Assembly (NCBI GenBank): GCA_018266685.1
Contig: JAFDZY010000146.1
Span: 1 to 38,221 of the forward strand
DNA from: Bacteroidota bacterium
GTDB taxonomy: Bacteria > Bacteroidota > Bacteroidia > Flavobacteriales_F > PHOS-HE28
Reading direction: 5' to 3'
DNA: 38,221 nt
The notes under the pieces are model-generated. The model had not been told where the DNA came from, did no database searches, and worked only from the letters and a program-made list of their open reading frames with translations. Shown piece by piece: positions 17,825 to 24,838 of this stretch. Numbering within the stretch: position 1 is the first letter of the stretch; every line of letters begins with the position of its first letter. Position numbers and translations under genes: made by a program.

Positions 17825-20800
17825 ATGGCATCCGATTACGAGTTGCTCATTGCAAAGCTGGACGGCTTCATCCGCAAGTACTACAAGGACCGCTTGATCC
17901 GCGGGGCCTTGTACAGCACGGGGCTGGTGGTGTTGTTCTTCCTGGTTACCTCGCTAAGCGAATACTTCGGCCGCTTCGGCACCGGTGTGCGCACCGCGCT
18001 CTTCTGGGGGCTGGCCGTGGCCAGTGCCGTCGTGCTGGTGCGCCTGATTGCCATTCCAGTGTTCAAGCTGTTCCGCCTGGGGCCGGTGATCACCCATGAA
18101 GAGGCGGCGGCCATTGTGGGCAGCCACTTCCCGCAAGTGCAGGACAAGCTGCTAAACACCCTGCAACTGCGCGGGCAGGCCACGGAAACCCCGCAACAGC
18201 GCCAGTTGATCGAGGCCAGCATCGCCCAGCGCAGCCGGGAACTTTCGCCCGTGCCCTTCAGTACCGCCATCGACCTGGGGCGCAACCGCCGCTACCTGCG
18301 TTATGCCCTGCCGCCGGTGGGCGTGCTGCTGGTGCTGCTCTTCGCGGCGCCCAGTCTTATCACGGGCCCCACCAAGCGCCTCATTGCCCATGGCACGGAA
18401 TTCCTGCCGGAGGCCCCCTTCCGCTTCGTGGTGCAAAACAAGCAGCTCACCGTACCGGAGAACGAAGATTTTGAACTCAAGGTGGAGATGCAGGGCGGCA
18501 CCTTGCCACAGCAGGTGTTCCTGGAGCAGAACGGCCAGCGCATCCCCCTGGTGCGCCAGGACGTAGCCCACTTCACGCACCGCTTCCGCAACGTACAGGC
18601 ACCGGTGGACTTCAGGCTCACCGCCGACGGCTTCAACAGCGCACTCCTGCACTTGGCCACCGAGGCCAACCCTATGCTGCTGGGCCTCACCGTGGCCTTG
18701 CAGTACCCGCCTTACCTGGGCATGAAGAACAGCACGGGCAGCGGTTCCGGCGACATCAGCGTGCCGGCAGGCACGCGCATCACCTGGACCGCCGAAACGC
18801 GCAGCGCGGACAAACTGGCCCTTGTTTTTGACGACACCACCTACACCCTGCTGCCCGCCTCGGCGGGGGCGCAGCAATTCACGGCCAGCAAGCGTTTCAT
18901 GCACGGCGCCACCTATGCCTTTATACCCGGCAACGGCAGCCTGCAGGCCCAAGCCCCAATGCGCTACCGCGTGGACGTGGTGCCGGACCTGTACCCCACC
19001 ATTGCCGTGGAGCAAAAGACGGACAGCCTTTCGCCGCGCAAGCTCTACTTCAAGGGCGATATCGGCGATGACCACGGTTTCAAGCGCCTCGCCTTCCATT
19101 ACCGGTTCACCGCCGGCGGTGACAGCGTTGCGTCCGATAGGCGCGAGGCCACCAAGGACATCGCCATCCAGCCGGGCAGCGTGCGCCAGAGCTTTTTTGA
19201 CTATGAAGACCTGGGAACACTGAAACTGATGCCGGGCGACAAGCTGGAATACTGGTTCGAGGTGTGGGACAACGACGGGGTGAACGGCAGCAAGAGCACG
19301 CGCAGTGCCACGCTGGTGTATGCGGCGCCCACCCTGAAGGAGCTCGCAGAAAAGCAGGACAAGCAGGGCGAGGCCATCAAGGACGACCTGCGGGAGAGCA
19401 TCCGCAAGGCGCAAGACCTGCAGAACGACCTGGACAAGATGCGGCGCGACTTGCAGGACAAGAAAGAGCTGAACTGGCAGGACAAGCAGAAGATGCAGAA
19501 CATCCTGGACCGGCAGAAGCAGCTGCAACAACAGGTGGAACAGGCAACGGAACAATTGAAACAGACCCAACAGGAGCAACAGAACTTCAAGGAGAGCGAT
19601 GAGCGGATCCTGCAGAAACAACAGCAAGTGCAGGAGCTTTTTGAGAACGTGCTCAGCGAGCAGATGAAGGAGCTTTACAAGCAGGTGCAGGAAATGCTGG
19701 AGAAGATCGACAAGGACCAGCTGCAGGAGAAGATGCAGGACATGAAGCTGAGCCAGGAGGACATTGAAAAAGAGCTGGACCGCGCCTTGGAGCAGTTCAA
19801 GCAGATGGAGGTGGAGCAAAAGGCCGAGGACATTGCGCAGCAGTTGGACAAGCTGGCCGAAGCACAGCAAAAGCTGAGCGAGGAAACCAAGGACAGCAAG
19901 GCCGACCAGGACAAGTTGAAACAACAGCAGGACTCGCTGTCCAAGGAGTTCCAGGACGTACGGAACCAGCTGGATTCACTGGCGAAAAAGAACGAAGCAC
20001 TGGAACGCCCCCTGGAACTGCCCAAGACCGACAAACAGGAAGAAGGCATCCAACAACAGCAGCAGCAGAGCGGGGAGCAACTGGACAAGAAGCAGAACAA
20101 AAAGGCAAGCGAAAGCCAGCAGAAGGCCGGCGAGCAAATGCAGCAGATGGCACAGGACATGCGCAACTCCATGCAGCAGGGCCAGCAGGAACAGGCCGAA
20201 GAGGACATGGACGCGCTGCGCCAATTGCTGGAAAACATCGTGCAACTCAGCTTCGACCAAGAGAACAACATGGACGACCTGCAGGCCACGGCCGTGCGCG
20301 ACCCGCGCTTAGTGGAGATCGGGCGCCAGCAGAAGAAATTGCGCGACGATGCCCGCATCGTGGAGGATTCGCTCTTCGCCCTGAGCAAGCGCGTGCCGCA
20401 GTTGCAGGCCATGGTGAACCGCGAAATGAACTCGGTGAACGACAACATGGACCAGGCGCTGGCACACCTGGCCGAGGCCCGGGCCAATGAGCGCGAACGG
20501 CCCATGGCTGCGGACCACCAGCAGCGGGCCATGACTTCGCTGAACAATCTGGCCCTTATGCTGGACGAGGCCTTGCAGCAGATGCAGCAGCAGCAAGCCA
20601 GCGGCATGCCGGGCAAAGGCAGCTGCAACAAGCCTGGCGGCATGGGCAGCAGCAGCGGCAACAGCAAGAAGATGCAGCAGATCAAGAGCCAGCAAGAGGC
20701 GCTTTCCAAGCAATTGGAAGAGATGAAGAAGGCGCTGGAGAAGGGAAAAAAGCCGGGCGAAAAACCCGGCCAGCAGAATCCTGGCGGCATGGGGGCGGGG

Positions 20801-21229
20801 ATGAGCCAGCAATTGGCCAAGTTGGCTGCCCAGCAGGCCGCGCTGCGGCAAGAGATGCAGCGGATGGCGCAAGACCTGAACAAGGACGGAAGCGGTTCCG
20901 GCAACGGCCTGCAAAAGCTGGCCCAGCAGATGGAGCAGAATGAAAAAGACATTGTGAACAGGAACCTCACGCAGGAAAGCATCAAGCGGCAGCGGGACAT
21001 CATGACCCGCCTATTGGAAGCCGAAAAGGCTGAGCGCGAACGCGAGCTGGACAACAAGCGCGAAAGCACGCCTGGCCAGGACCGCGACCACCCTGACCCG
21101 GCGCGGTTCTTCAACTATCAGCGCGACAAAATGCGTGAGGCCGAACTGCTGCGCACCGTGCCTCCGGGGCTAAAGCCCTATTACAAAGCACGGGTGGATC
21201 AGTATTTCGATACTTTTGGCCGACCCTGA
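17825..21229 (+). CDS. DUF4175 family protein, large Gln-rich coiled-coil membrane protein
   Basis: This 1134-residue protein matches the Bacteroidota DUF4175 family. Three N-terminal membrane helices (about residues 27-48, 55-80 and 157-178) anchor it. A beta-rich region to about residue 500 and a very long, highly charged Gln-rich coiled coil (about 505-1030) follow, the latter containing many QQQ runs and a Gly/Ser-rich break (GMPGKGSCNKPGGMGSSSGN). The ATG at 17825 was preferred over an in-frame GTG at 17810. A near-consensus TAACTTTC element at 17768-17775 could drive it. The next gene begins 8 bp after the stop, and together with ybeY this makes a three-gene operon. The function of the family is not known to me; a structural or envelope role is only a guess. 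Confidence 0.88.
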   Translation: MASDYELLIAKLDGFIRKYYKDRLIRGALYSTGLVVLFFLVTSLSEYFGRFGTGVRTALFWGLAVASAVVLVRLIAIPVFKLFRLGPVITHEEAAAIVGSHFPQVQDKLLNTLQLRGQATETPQQRQLIEASIAQRSRELSPVPFSTAIDLGRNRRYLRYALPPVGVLLVLLFAAPSLITGPTKRLIAHGTEFLPEAPFRFVVQNKQLTVPENEDFELKVEMQGGTLPQQVFLEQNGQRIPLVRQDVAHFTHRFRNVQAPVDFRLTADGFNSALLHLATEANPMLLGLTVALQYPPYLGMKNSTGSGSGDISVPAGTRITWTAETRSADKLALVFDDTTYTLLPASAGAQQFTASKRFMHGATYAFIPGNGSLQAQAPMRYRVDVVPDLYPTIAVEQKTDSLSPRKLYFKGDIGDDHGFKRLAFHYRFTAGGDSVASDRREATKDIAIQPGSVRQSFFDYEDLGTLKLMPGDKLEYWFEVWDNDGVNGSKSTRSATLVYAAPTLKELAEKQDKQGEAIKDDLRESIRKAQDLQNDLDKMRRDLQDKKELNWQDKQKMQNILDRQKQLQQQVEQATEQLKQTQQEQQNFKESDERILQKQQQVQELFENVLSEQMKELYKQVQEMLEKIDKDQLQEKMQDMKLSQEDIEKELDRALEQFKQMEVEQKAEDIAQQLDKLAEAQQKLSEETKDSKADQDKLKQQQDSLSKEFQDVRNQLDSLAKKNEALERPLELPKTDKQEEGIQQQQQQSGEQLDKKQNKKASESQQKAGEQMQQMAQDMRNSMQQGQQEQAEEDMDALRQLLENIVQLSFDQENNMDDLQATAVRDPRLVEIGRQQKKLRDDARIVEDSLFALSKRVPQLQAMVNREMNSVNDNMDQALAHLAEARANERERPMAADHQQRAMTSLNNLALMLDEALQQMQQQQASGMPGKGSCNKPGGMGSSSGNSKKMQQIKSQQEALSKQLEEMKKALEKGKKPGEKPGQQNPGGMGAGMSQQLAKLAAQQAALRQEMQRMAQDLNKDGSGSGNGLQKLAQQMEQNEKDIVNRNLTQESIKRQRDIMTRLLEAEKAERERELDNKRESTPGQDRDHPDPARFFNYQRDKMREAELLRTVPPGLKPYYKARVDQYFDTFGRP

Positions 21230-21237
21230 CCCGAGGA

Positions 21238-21681
21238 ATGACCATGGGAGCACTGACCGAGGACGTCCACTTCACGCAGCGGATCGAATTTCCCGCCAAG
21301 GCGGAGAACATCCACTTGGCGGAAAAGCTGATCGATGAGGCCTGCGCGCGTTACAACGTGCACGAATCACTGTACGGCAACATCCTCATTGCGCTCACCG
21401 AGGCGGTGAACAATGCCATTCACCACGGCAACGCGCTGGACCCTGCCAAACAGGTGCAGCTGGGCTATGTGATGGACGGGGACAAGGTGACCTTCGTGGT
21501 CAGCGATGAAGGTCCGGGTTTCGACCATGAGCACCTGCCTGACCCCACCGATCCGCAGAACATCGAGAAGCCGCACGGACGCGGCGTGTTCCTGATGCGG
21601 GCGCTCGCAGACTCCGTGGAATTTTCAGACAACGGTGCCACGGTGGCCATCGGCTTCAACCTGGTGCCGGCCACGGCGTAG
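21238..21681 (+). CDS. RsbW/SpoIIAB-like ATP-binding protein (HATPase_c_2)
   Basis: The 147-residue protein is a stand-alone GHKL ATPase domain of the anti-sigma-factor kinase type. The N box is LTEAVNNAIHHGN, G1 is SDEGPGFD and G2 is PHGRGVFLMRALAD. RsbW-type proteins bind a sigma factor and phosphorylate an STAS antagonist. No sigma factor or STAS gene is nearby, so partner and output are unknown. A GAGGA sequence precedes the ATG at 21238. It is tightly coupled to DUF4175 (8 bp) and to ybeY (2 bp). Confidence 0.9.
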   Translation: MTMGALTEDVHFTQRIEFPAKAENIHLAEKLIDEACARYNVHESLYGNILIALTEAVNNAIHHGNALDPAKQVQLGYVMDGDKVTFVVSDEGPGFDHEHLPDPTDPQNIEKPHGRGVFLMRALADSVEFSDNGATVAIGFNLVPATA

Positions 21682-21683
21682 CC

Positions 21684-22112
21684 ATGGCCAAGGGAAGCTC
21701 CATTGCGTTCAAGGCCGTCGGGGTCACCGATGCCTTCCGCGAACGGGAGCGCCTGCGGAAATGGGTGCGCACCGTGGCCTCGGACCACGGGCATTCCATC
21801 GGTGACGTAACGTTTGTGCTACTGAGCGACAAGGGTCTGCTGCCCTACAACCAGCGCTATCTGGCCCACGACGAGTACACCGACGTGATCACCTTCGACC
21901 TACAGACCGGAACTGGCGTTTCCGGCGACATCCTGATCAGCTACGACCGGGTGCGCGACAACGCAAAAACCTTTGGGGTGAGCGCGCAGCAGGAGTTGCG
22001 GCGCGTTATGGTGCACGGCCTGCTGCACCTGATGGGCCATAGCGACAAGAGCACCGCCAAACGCGCCGCCATGCGCACCGTGGAGGACAAGTACCTCGCC
22101 CTGCTCAAGTAG
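21684..22112 (+). CDS. ybeY: Endoribonuclease YbeY (rRNA maturation factor)
   Basis: This 142-residue protein has the YbeY core: LLSDKGLLPYNQRYLAHDEYTDVITFDL, GDILISYDRVRDNA and the metal-binding signature MVHGLLHLMGHSDKS. YbeY acts in 16S rRNA 3'-end maturation and ribosome quality control. In most bacteria the signature is HGxLHLxGYDH with three His ligands. Here the first two are present (His111, His115) but the third position is Asp121, with an extra His at 119. I recall an Asp at this place in other Bacteroidota YbeY proteins, so this is probably lineage-typical rather than inactivating. It is the last gene of the operon and overlaps the converging flippase gene by 8 bp. Confidence 0.93.
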   Translation: MAKGSSIAFKAVGVTDAFRERERLRKWVRTVASDHGHSIGDVTFVLLSDKGLLPYNQRYLAHDEYTDVITFDLQTGTGVSGDILISYDRVRDNAKTFGVSAQQELRRVMVHGLLHLMGHSDKSTAKRAAMRTVEDKYLALLK

Positions 22113-23598
22113 TTTTTTCCCTGACCATGCCGGCTGAGCGTTCCAACCGCCATGCCGTGGCCAGGAACCCCAGCAGCACTGCAGCGCGCAGGGCGTGCTT
22201 CAATGCCCCCTCCAACGGCAGTTGCTCGCAGGCCCACCATAGGAAAACGCCTGAGGCCATGTAGCCCAGCACCCGGCGCACGTTGTAGGGAATTGGGTAG
22301 TGCAGCTGGCCCCACACATAGCTGATCGCTGCCATGGCGGCGTAGCAGATAAAGGTGGCCCAGGCCGCGCCGAGATAACCGAACAGCGGGATCCACCAGA
22401 ACAGCAACACCAATGTGATCGCCGCGCCGACAATGGAAATGGTGCTGCCTGCCCGCGTGCGGTCGCTCAGCTTGTACCACACGCTCTGGTTGTAGTAGAT
22501 GCCCAGGAACACATTGGCCATCATCAGGATGGGCACCACCACCAGGCCTGGCCAGTAGGCCGGGTTGGGGATGAAGTGCTTGAAAAAGTCCAGGAAGAGC
22601 ATCACCAGCAGGAAGGCGCCCATGCACACCGCCACGAAGATGTTCATGATGCGGGCGAAGGTTTGGCGGCTGTCCTTCTCCTTGGCGTGGCTGAAAAAGA
22701 ACGGTTCAGCAGCAAAGCGGAACGCCTGGATGAACAGCGTAATGAGGATGGCCAGCTTGTAGGAAGCGCCGTAGATGCCGATCTGGGCATCGGCGGTATC
22801 CGCGGGCAGTAAATGCTTCATCAGCACGCGGTCGGCGGTTTCGTTGGTCATGCCTGCCAGCCCGGCCACCAGCAGCGGAAGCCCGAAGGCCAGCATGGGC
22901 CGCAGTAGCTTGGCATCGAAGCCATGGCCACCGAAGCTGGGCTTGGGCCATTCAGGGAGCAGCAGCAGGAACTTCACGCCGGAGCTGATCAGGTTGATCA
23001 GGAACACGTAGCCCACTCCCAGTGCGGGATCGTACACGGTGTTGACCAGCGCGTTTGGGTTCCCGGCATCGAAACGCGGCTTGCAGTAGAGGAAGATGAA
23101 GAGGTTCAGCGCCACGTTCACCACCACGCTCACCACGTTGATGGCCGCGAACTTCCACGGGCGTTCCTTCAGCCGGAGGCTGGCCATGGGCACGGTGCTG
23201 GCTGCCTCAAGACCGATGATGGCGATGAGCATGCGCACGGAAAAGGCATGTTCCGGATAGTCGATGGCATTGGCAATGGCCTGCGCGAACAACAGGCCCA
23301 GCCCGATGAACAGTGCACTGGTGGCGGCCAGGAGCCAAGCAGCCGTGGGGTACACGCGCCCGTGCCCGCCTTCCTGCTTGTTGGCGAAGCGGAAGTAGGT
23401 GGTCTCCATGCCGTAGGTGAGCACCACGTTCAGGAAAGCGGTCCACGCATAGAGGGCCGTAACCACGCCGAAGGCGGCGGGAGCGAACACGCCCTTGCTG
23501 GTGTACAAGGGCGTAAGCAGGTAATTGAGGAAGCGCGCAACGATGCTGCTCAGCCCATAGATGGCCGTTTGGCCGGCGAGTTTGCGCAAGACGCTCAC
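22105..23598 (-). CDS. Oligosaccharide flippase / polysaccharide biosynthesis membrane protein
   Basis: The 497-residue, strongly hydrophobic protein has about 12-14 predicted membrane helices. It starts MSVLRKLAGQTAIYGLSSIVARFLNY, the typical N-terminus of MOP-superfamily Wzx-like flippases (Polysacc_synt families). The GMETTYFRFA and NETADRVLMKHLLP segments are also common in Bacteroidota members. It starts with GTG at 23598. Such proteins move lipid-linked sugars across the inner membrane for O-antigen, capsule or exopolysaccharide; the substrate is unknown and no glycosyltransferase lies nearby. Its 3' end overlaps ybeY on the opposite strand. Confidence 0.9.
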   Translation of the reverse strand: MSVLRKLAGQTAIYGLSSIVARFLNYLLTPLYTSKGVFAPAAFGVVTALYAWTAFLNVVLTYGMETTYFRFANKQEGGHGRVYPTAAWLLAATSALFIGLGLLFAQAIANAIDYPEHAFSVRMLIAIIGLEAASTVPMASLRLKERPWKFAAINVVSVVVNVALNLFIFLYCKPRFDAGNPNALVNTVYDPALGVGYVFLINLISSGVKFLLLLPEWPKPSFGGHGFDAKLLRPMLAFGLPLLVAGLAGMTNETADRVLMKHLLPADTADAQIGIYGASYKLAILITLFIQAFRFAAEPFFFSHAKEKDSRQTFARIMNIFVAVCMGAFLLVMLFLDFFKHFIPNPAYWPGLVVVPILMMANVFLGIYYNQSVWYKLSDRTRAGSTISIVGAAITLVLLFWWIPLFGYLGAAWATFICYAAMAAISYVWGQLHYPIPYNVRRVLGYMASGVFLWWACEQLPLEGALKHALRAAVLLGFLATAWRLERSAGMVREKTT

Positions 23599-23672
23599 GA
23601 TCTGGGGCGGTTAAGGCCCAAGGCCAAAAGGATGTGGGCAGAAGCCGTTCCCGGCACTGTGGAATGGGGGTC

Positions 23673-23714
23673 AAATGGACAGCAATGGCCGATCCCGGCC
23701 ATTGCTGTCCATTT
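23673..23714 (-). terminator. Perfect 19 bp hairpin downstream of the enoyl-CoA hydratase gene
   Basis: The arms 23673-23691 and 23696-23714 are perfectly complementary (AAATGGACAGCAATGGCCG and its reverse complement) around a 4 nt loop. The hairpin begins 12 bp after the stop of the crotonase-family gene. Only short T-runs (TTT on one side, TTTT on the other) follow the stem, so it could act as a terminator in both directions or stabilise the transcript end. Confidence 0.7.
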
Positions 23715-23725
23715 TGGTCTACTGT

Positions 23726-24535
23726 TCATAGGGCACCGGTAAAGTCAGCCTTCCTCTTTTCCATGAAGGCCCCTGTTCCTTCAACAAAATCCGCCGTGCC
23801 GAAGCAGTTGCCGAACTCCTCAATTTCCCGCTGCATGCCGTTCACGCCGGGCGCGAAGCCGGCGTTCACCGCGCGGATGGCCGCAGCCAAGGCGGTGGGG
23901 GAGTTTTTCATGATGGCCGCGGCGATCTCGGCGCACTTTGCCAACAGCGGGTTCCCGCTGGCGTCGGGGCCTTCGGCCTGCGGCACCACATGGTTCACCA
24001 AGCCCCATTGCAGGGCTTCATCGGCCTTGATCATCCCTGCTGTGAATATCATTTCCATGGCCTTGCCCTTGCCCACCAACCGCGCCAAGCGCTGCGTGCC
24101 GCCATAGCCGGGGATCACGCCCAAGCCGGTTTCGGGCAGTCCCATCTTGGCGTTGGCGCTGGCCACCCGGAGGTGGCAGCTCATGGCCAACTCCAGCCCG
24201 CCACCCAAGGCAAAACCATTCACGGCGGCGATCACCGGCTTGTTCAGGCGTTCCACATGGTCGAAGAGCTGTTTGTGGCCTTCGGCGCTGAGCATTTTCC
24301 CCTCCTCCACCGAGAAATGGGCGAATTCCTTGATGTCCGCACCGGCCACGAAGGCCTTGGCGCCGCTGCCGGTGATGATGAGCACGCGCACGCTTTTATC
24401 GGCCTCGGCCTCATTCAGGGCCTGGTCCAGTTCGGCGATGGTGGCGCGGTTCAGCGCGTTGAGCTGGTCGGGCCGGTTGATGGTGATGGTGCGGATGCCG
24501 TCGGTATCGGCGATCAGCAGGTTCTGGTAGGCCAT
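23726..24535 (-). CDS. Enoyl-CoA hydratase/isomerase family protein (crotonase)
   Basis: The 269-residue crotonase-fold protein hydrates or isomerises acyl-CoA thioesters in fatty-acid or amino-acid breakdown. The oxyanion-hole segments AFVAGADIKEF and NGFALGGGLELAM and the conserved LPETGLGVIPGYGGTQRL are present. Both Glu residues of the hydratase active site (in GGGLELAM and in PETGLG) are retained, which favours true hydratase activity. The start is at the ATG at 24535 (MAYQNLLIADTDGIRTITINRP); an exact TAnnTTTG lies 23 nt upstream, inside the longer frame that opens at 24580. The gene stands alone between the hairpin and the palindromic element, without other beta-oxidation genes. Confidence 0.93.
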   Translation of the reverse strand: MAYQNLLIADTDGIRTITINRPDQLNALNRATIAELDQALNEAEADKSVRVLIITGSGAKAFVAGADIKEFAHFSVEEGKMLSAEGHKQLFDHVERLNKPVIAAVNGFALGGGLELAMSCHLRVASANAKMGLPETGLGVIPGYGGTQRLARLVGKGKAMEMIFTAGMIKADEALQWGLVNHVVPQAEGPDASGNPLLAKCAEIAAAIMKNSPTALAAAIRAVNAGFAPGVNGMQREIEEFGNCFGTADFVEGTGAFMEKRKADFTGAL

Positions 24536-24558
24536 GGAAAAAGGGATTCGTTCACCGG

Positions 24559-24566
24559 CAAATGTA
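24559..24566 (-). promoter_or_regulatory. Promoter -7 element (TACATTTG) of the crotonase gene
   Basis: The minus strand reads TACATTTG, an exact TAnnTTTG, 23 nt before the ATG at 24535. The predicted leader is about 15-18 nt. This supports the internal ATG as the true start. Confidence 0.55.
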
Positions 24567-24602
24567 CCCGGACCAGCCATGTGCCGCCGGGACGTCCCGG
24601 GG

Positions 24603-24640
24603 CAAATGAGTCAAAATCAAGCATCCAAATCACTCATTTG
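24603..24640. repeat. Inverted repeat CAAATGAGT / ACTCATTTG
   Basis: Two perfectly complementary 9 bp arms (24603-24611 and 24632-24640) are separated by 20 AT-rich bases. The repeat lies between the crotonase promoter and the larger palindromic element and could be an operator or part of the same inserted unit. Confidence 0.5.
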
Positions 24641-24657
24641 AAGCACAAAAATTTGAA

Positions 24658-24745
24658 GTTGGCCCTTCGGCGCCGCTCAGGGCAGAGTCTCGTCAAAGAC
24701 TGCATAAAAAACGTAAACTGCCCTGAGCGGAGCCGAAGGGCCAAC
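24658..24745. repeat. 88 bp palindromic REP/MITE-like element
   Basis: The 28 bp arms at 24658-24685 and 24718-24745 are reverse complements with one mismatch; they begin GTTGGCCCTTCGGC and end GCTCAGGGCAG. The 32 nt AT-richer centre contains a nested AGTCT...AGACT repeat. The arm core (CCCTTCGGCTCCGCTCAGGG) resembles dispersed palindromic repeats I recall from Bacteroidota and other genomes. It lies downstream of the large NtrY-like kinase gene, between it and the crotonase promoter, and may also act as a terminator. Confidence 0.75.
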
Positions 24746-24838
24746 ACCGCACACGATCGGTGTTCATCGAAGGATGTTGTACAGGTCTCTGCGGCTTATG
24801 GCCCAATTGGACAATTTACATGCGGGCATCAACAGGCA

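Noticed and set aside
18152..19924. 590-codon minus-strand open frame across the DUF4175 gene
   Set aside because: It is Leu/Val/His-rich because it mirrors the Gln- and Lys-rich coiled-coil codons of the plus-strand gene; the plus frame has clear family character. Similar long shadow frames at 14150-16578 and 19675-21114 were rejected for the same reason.
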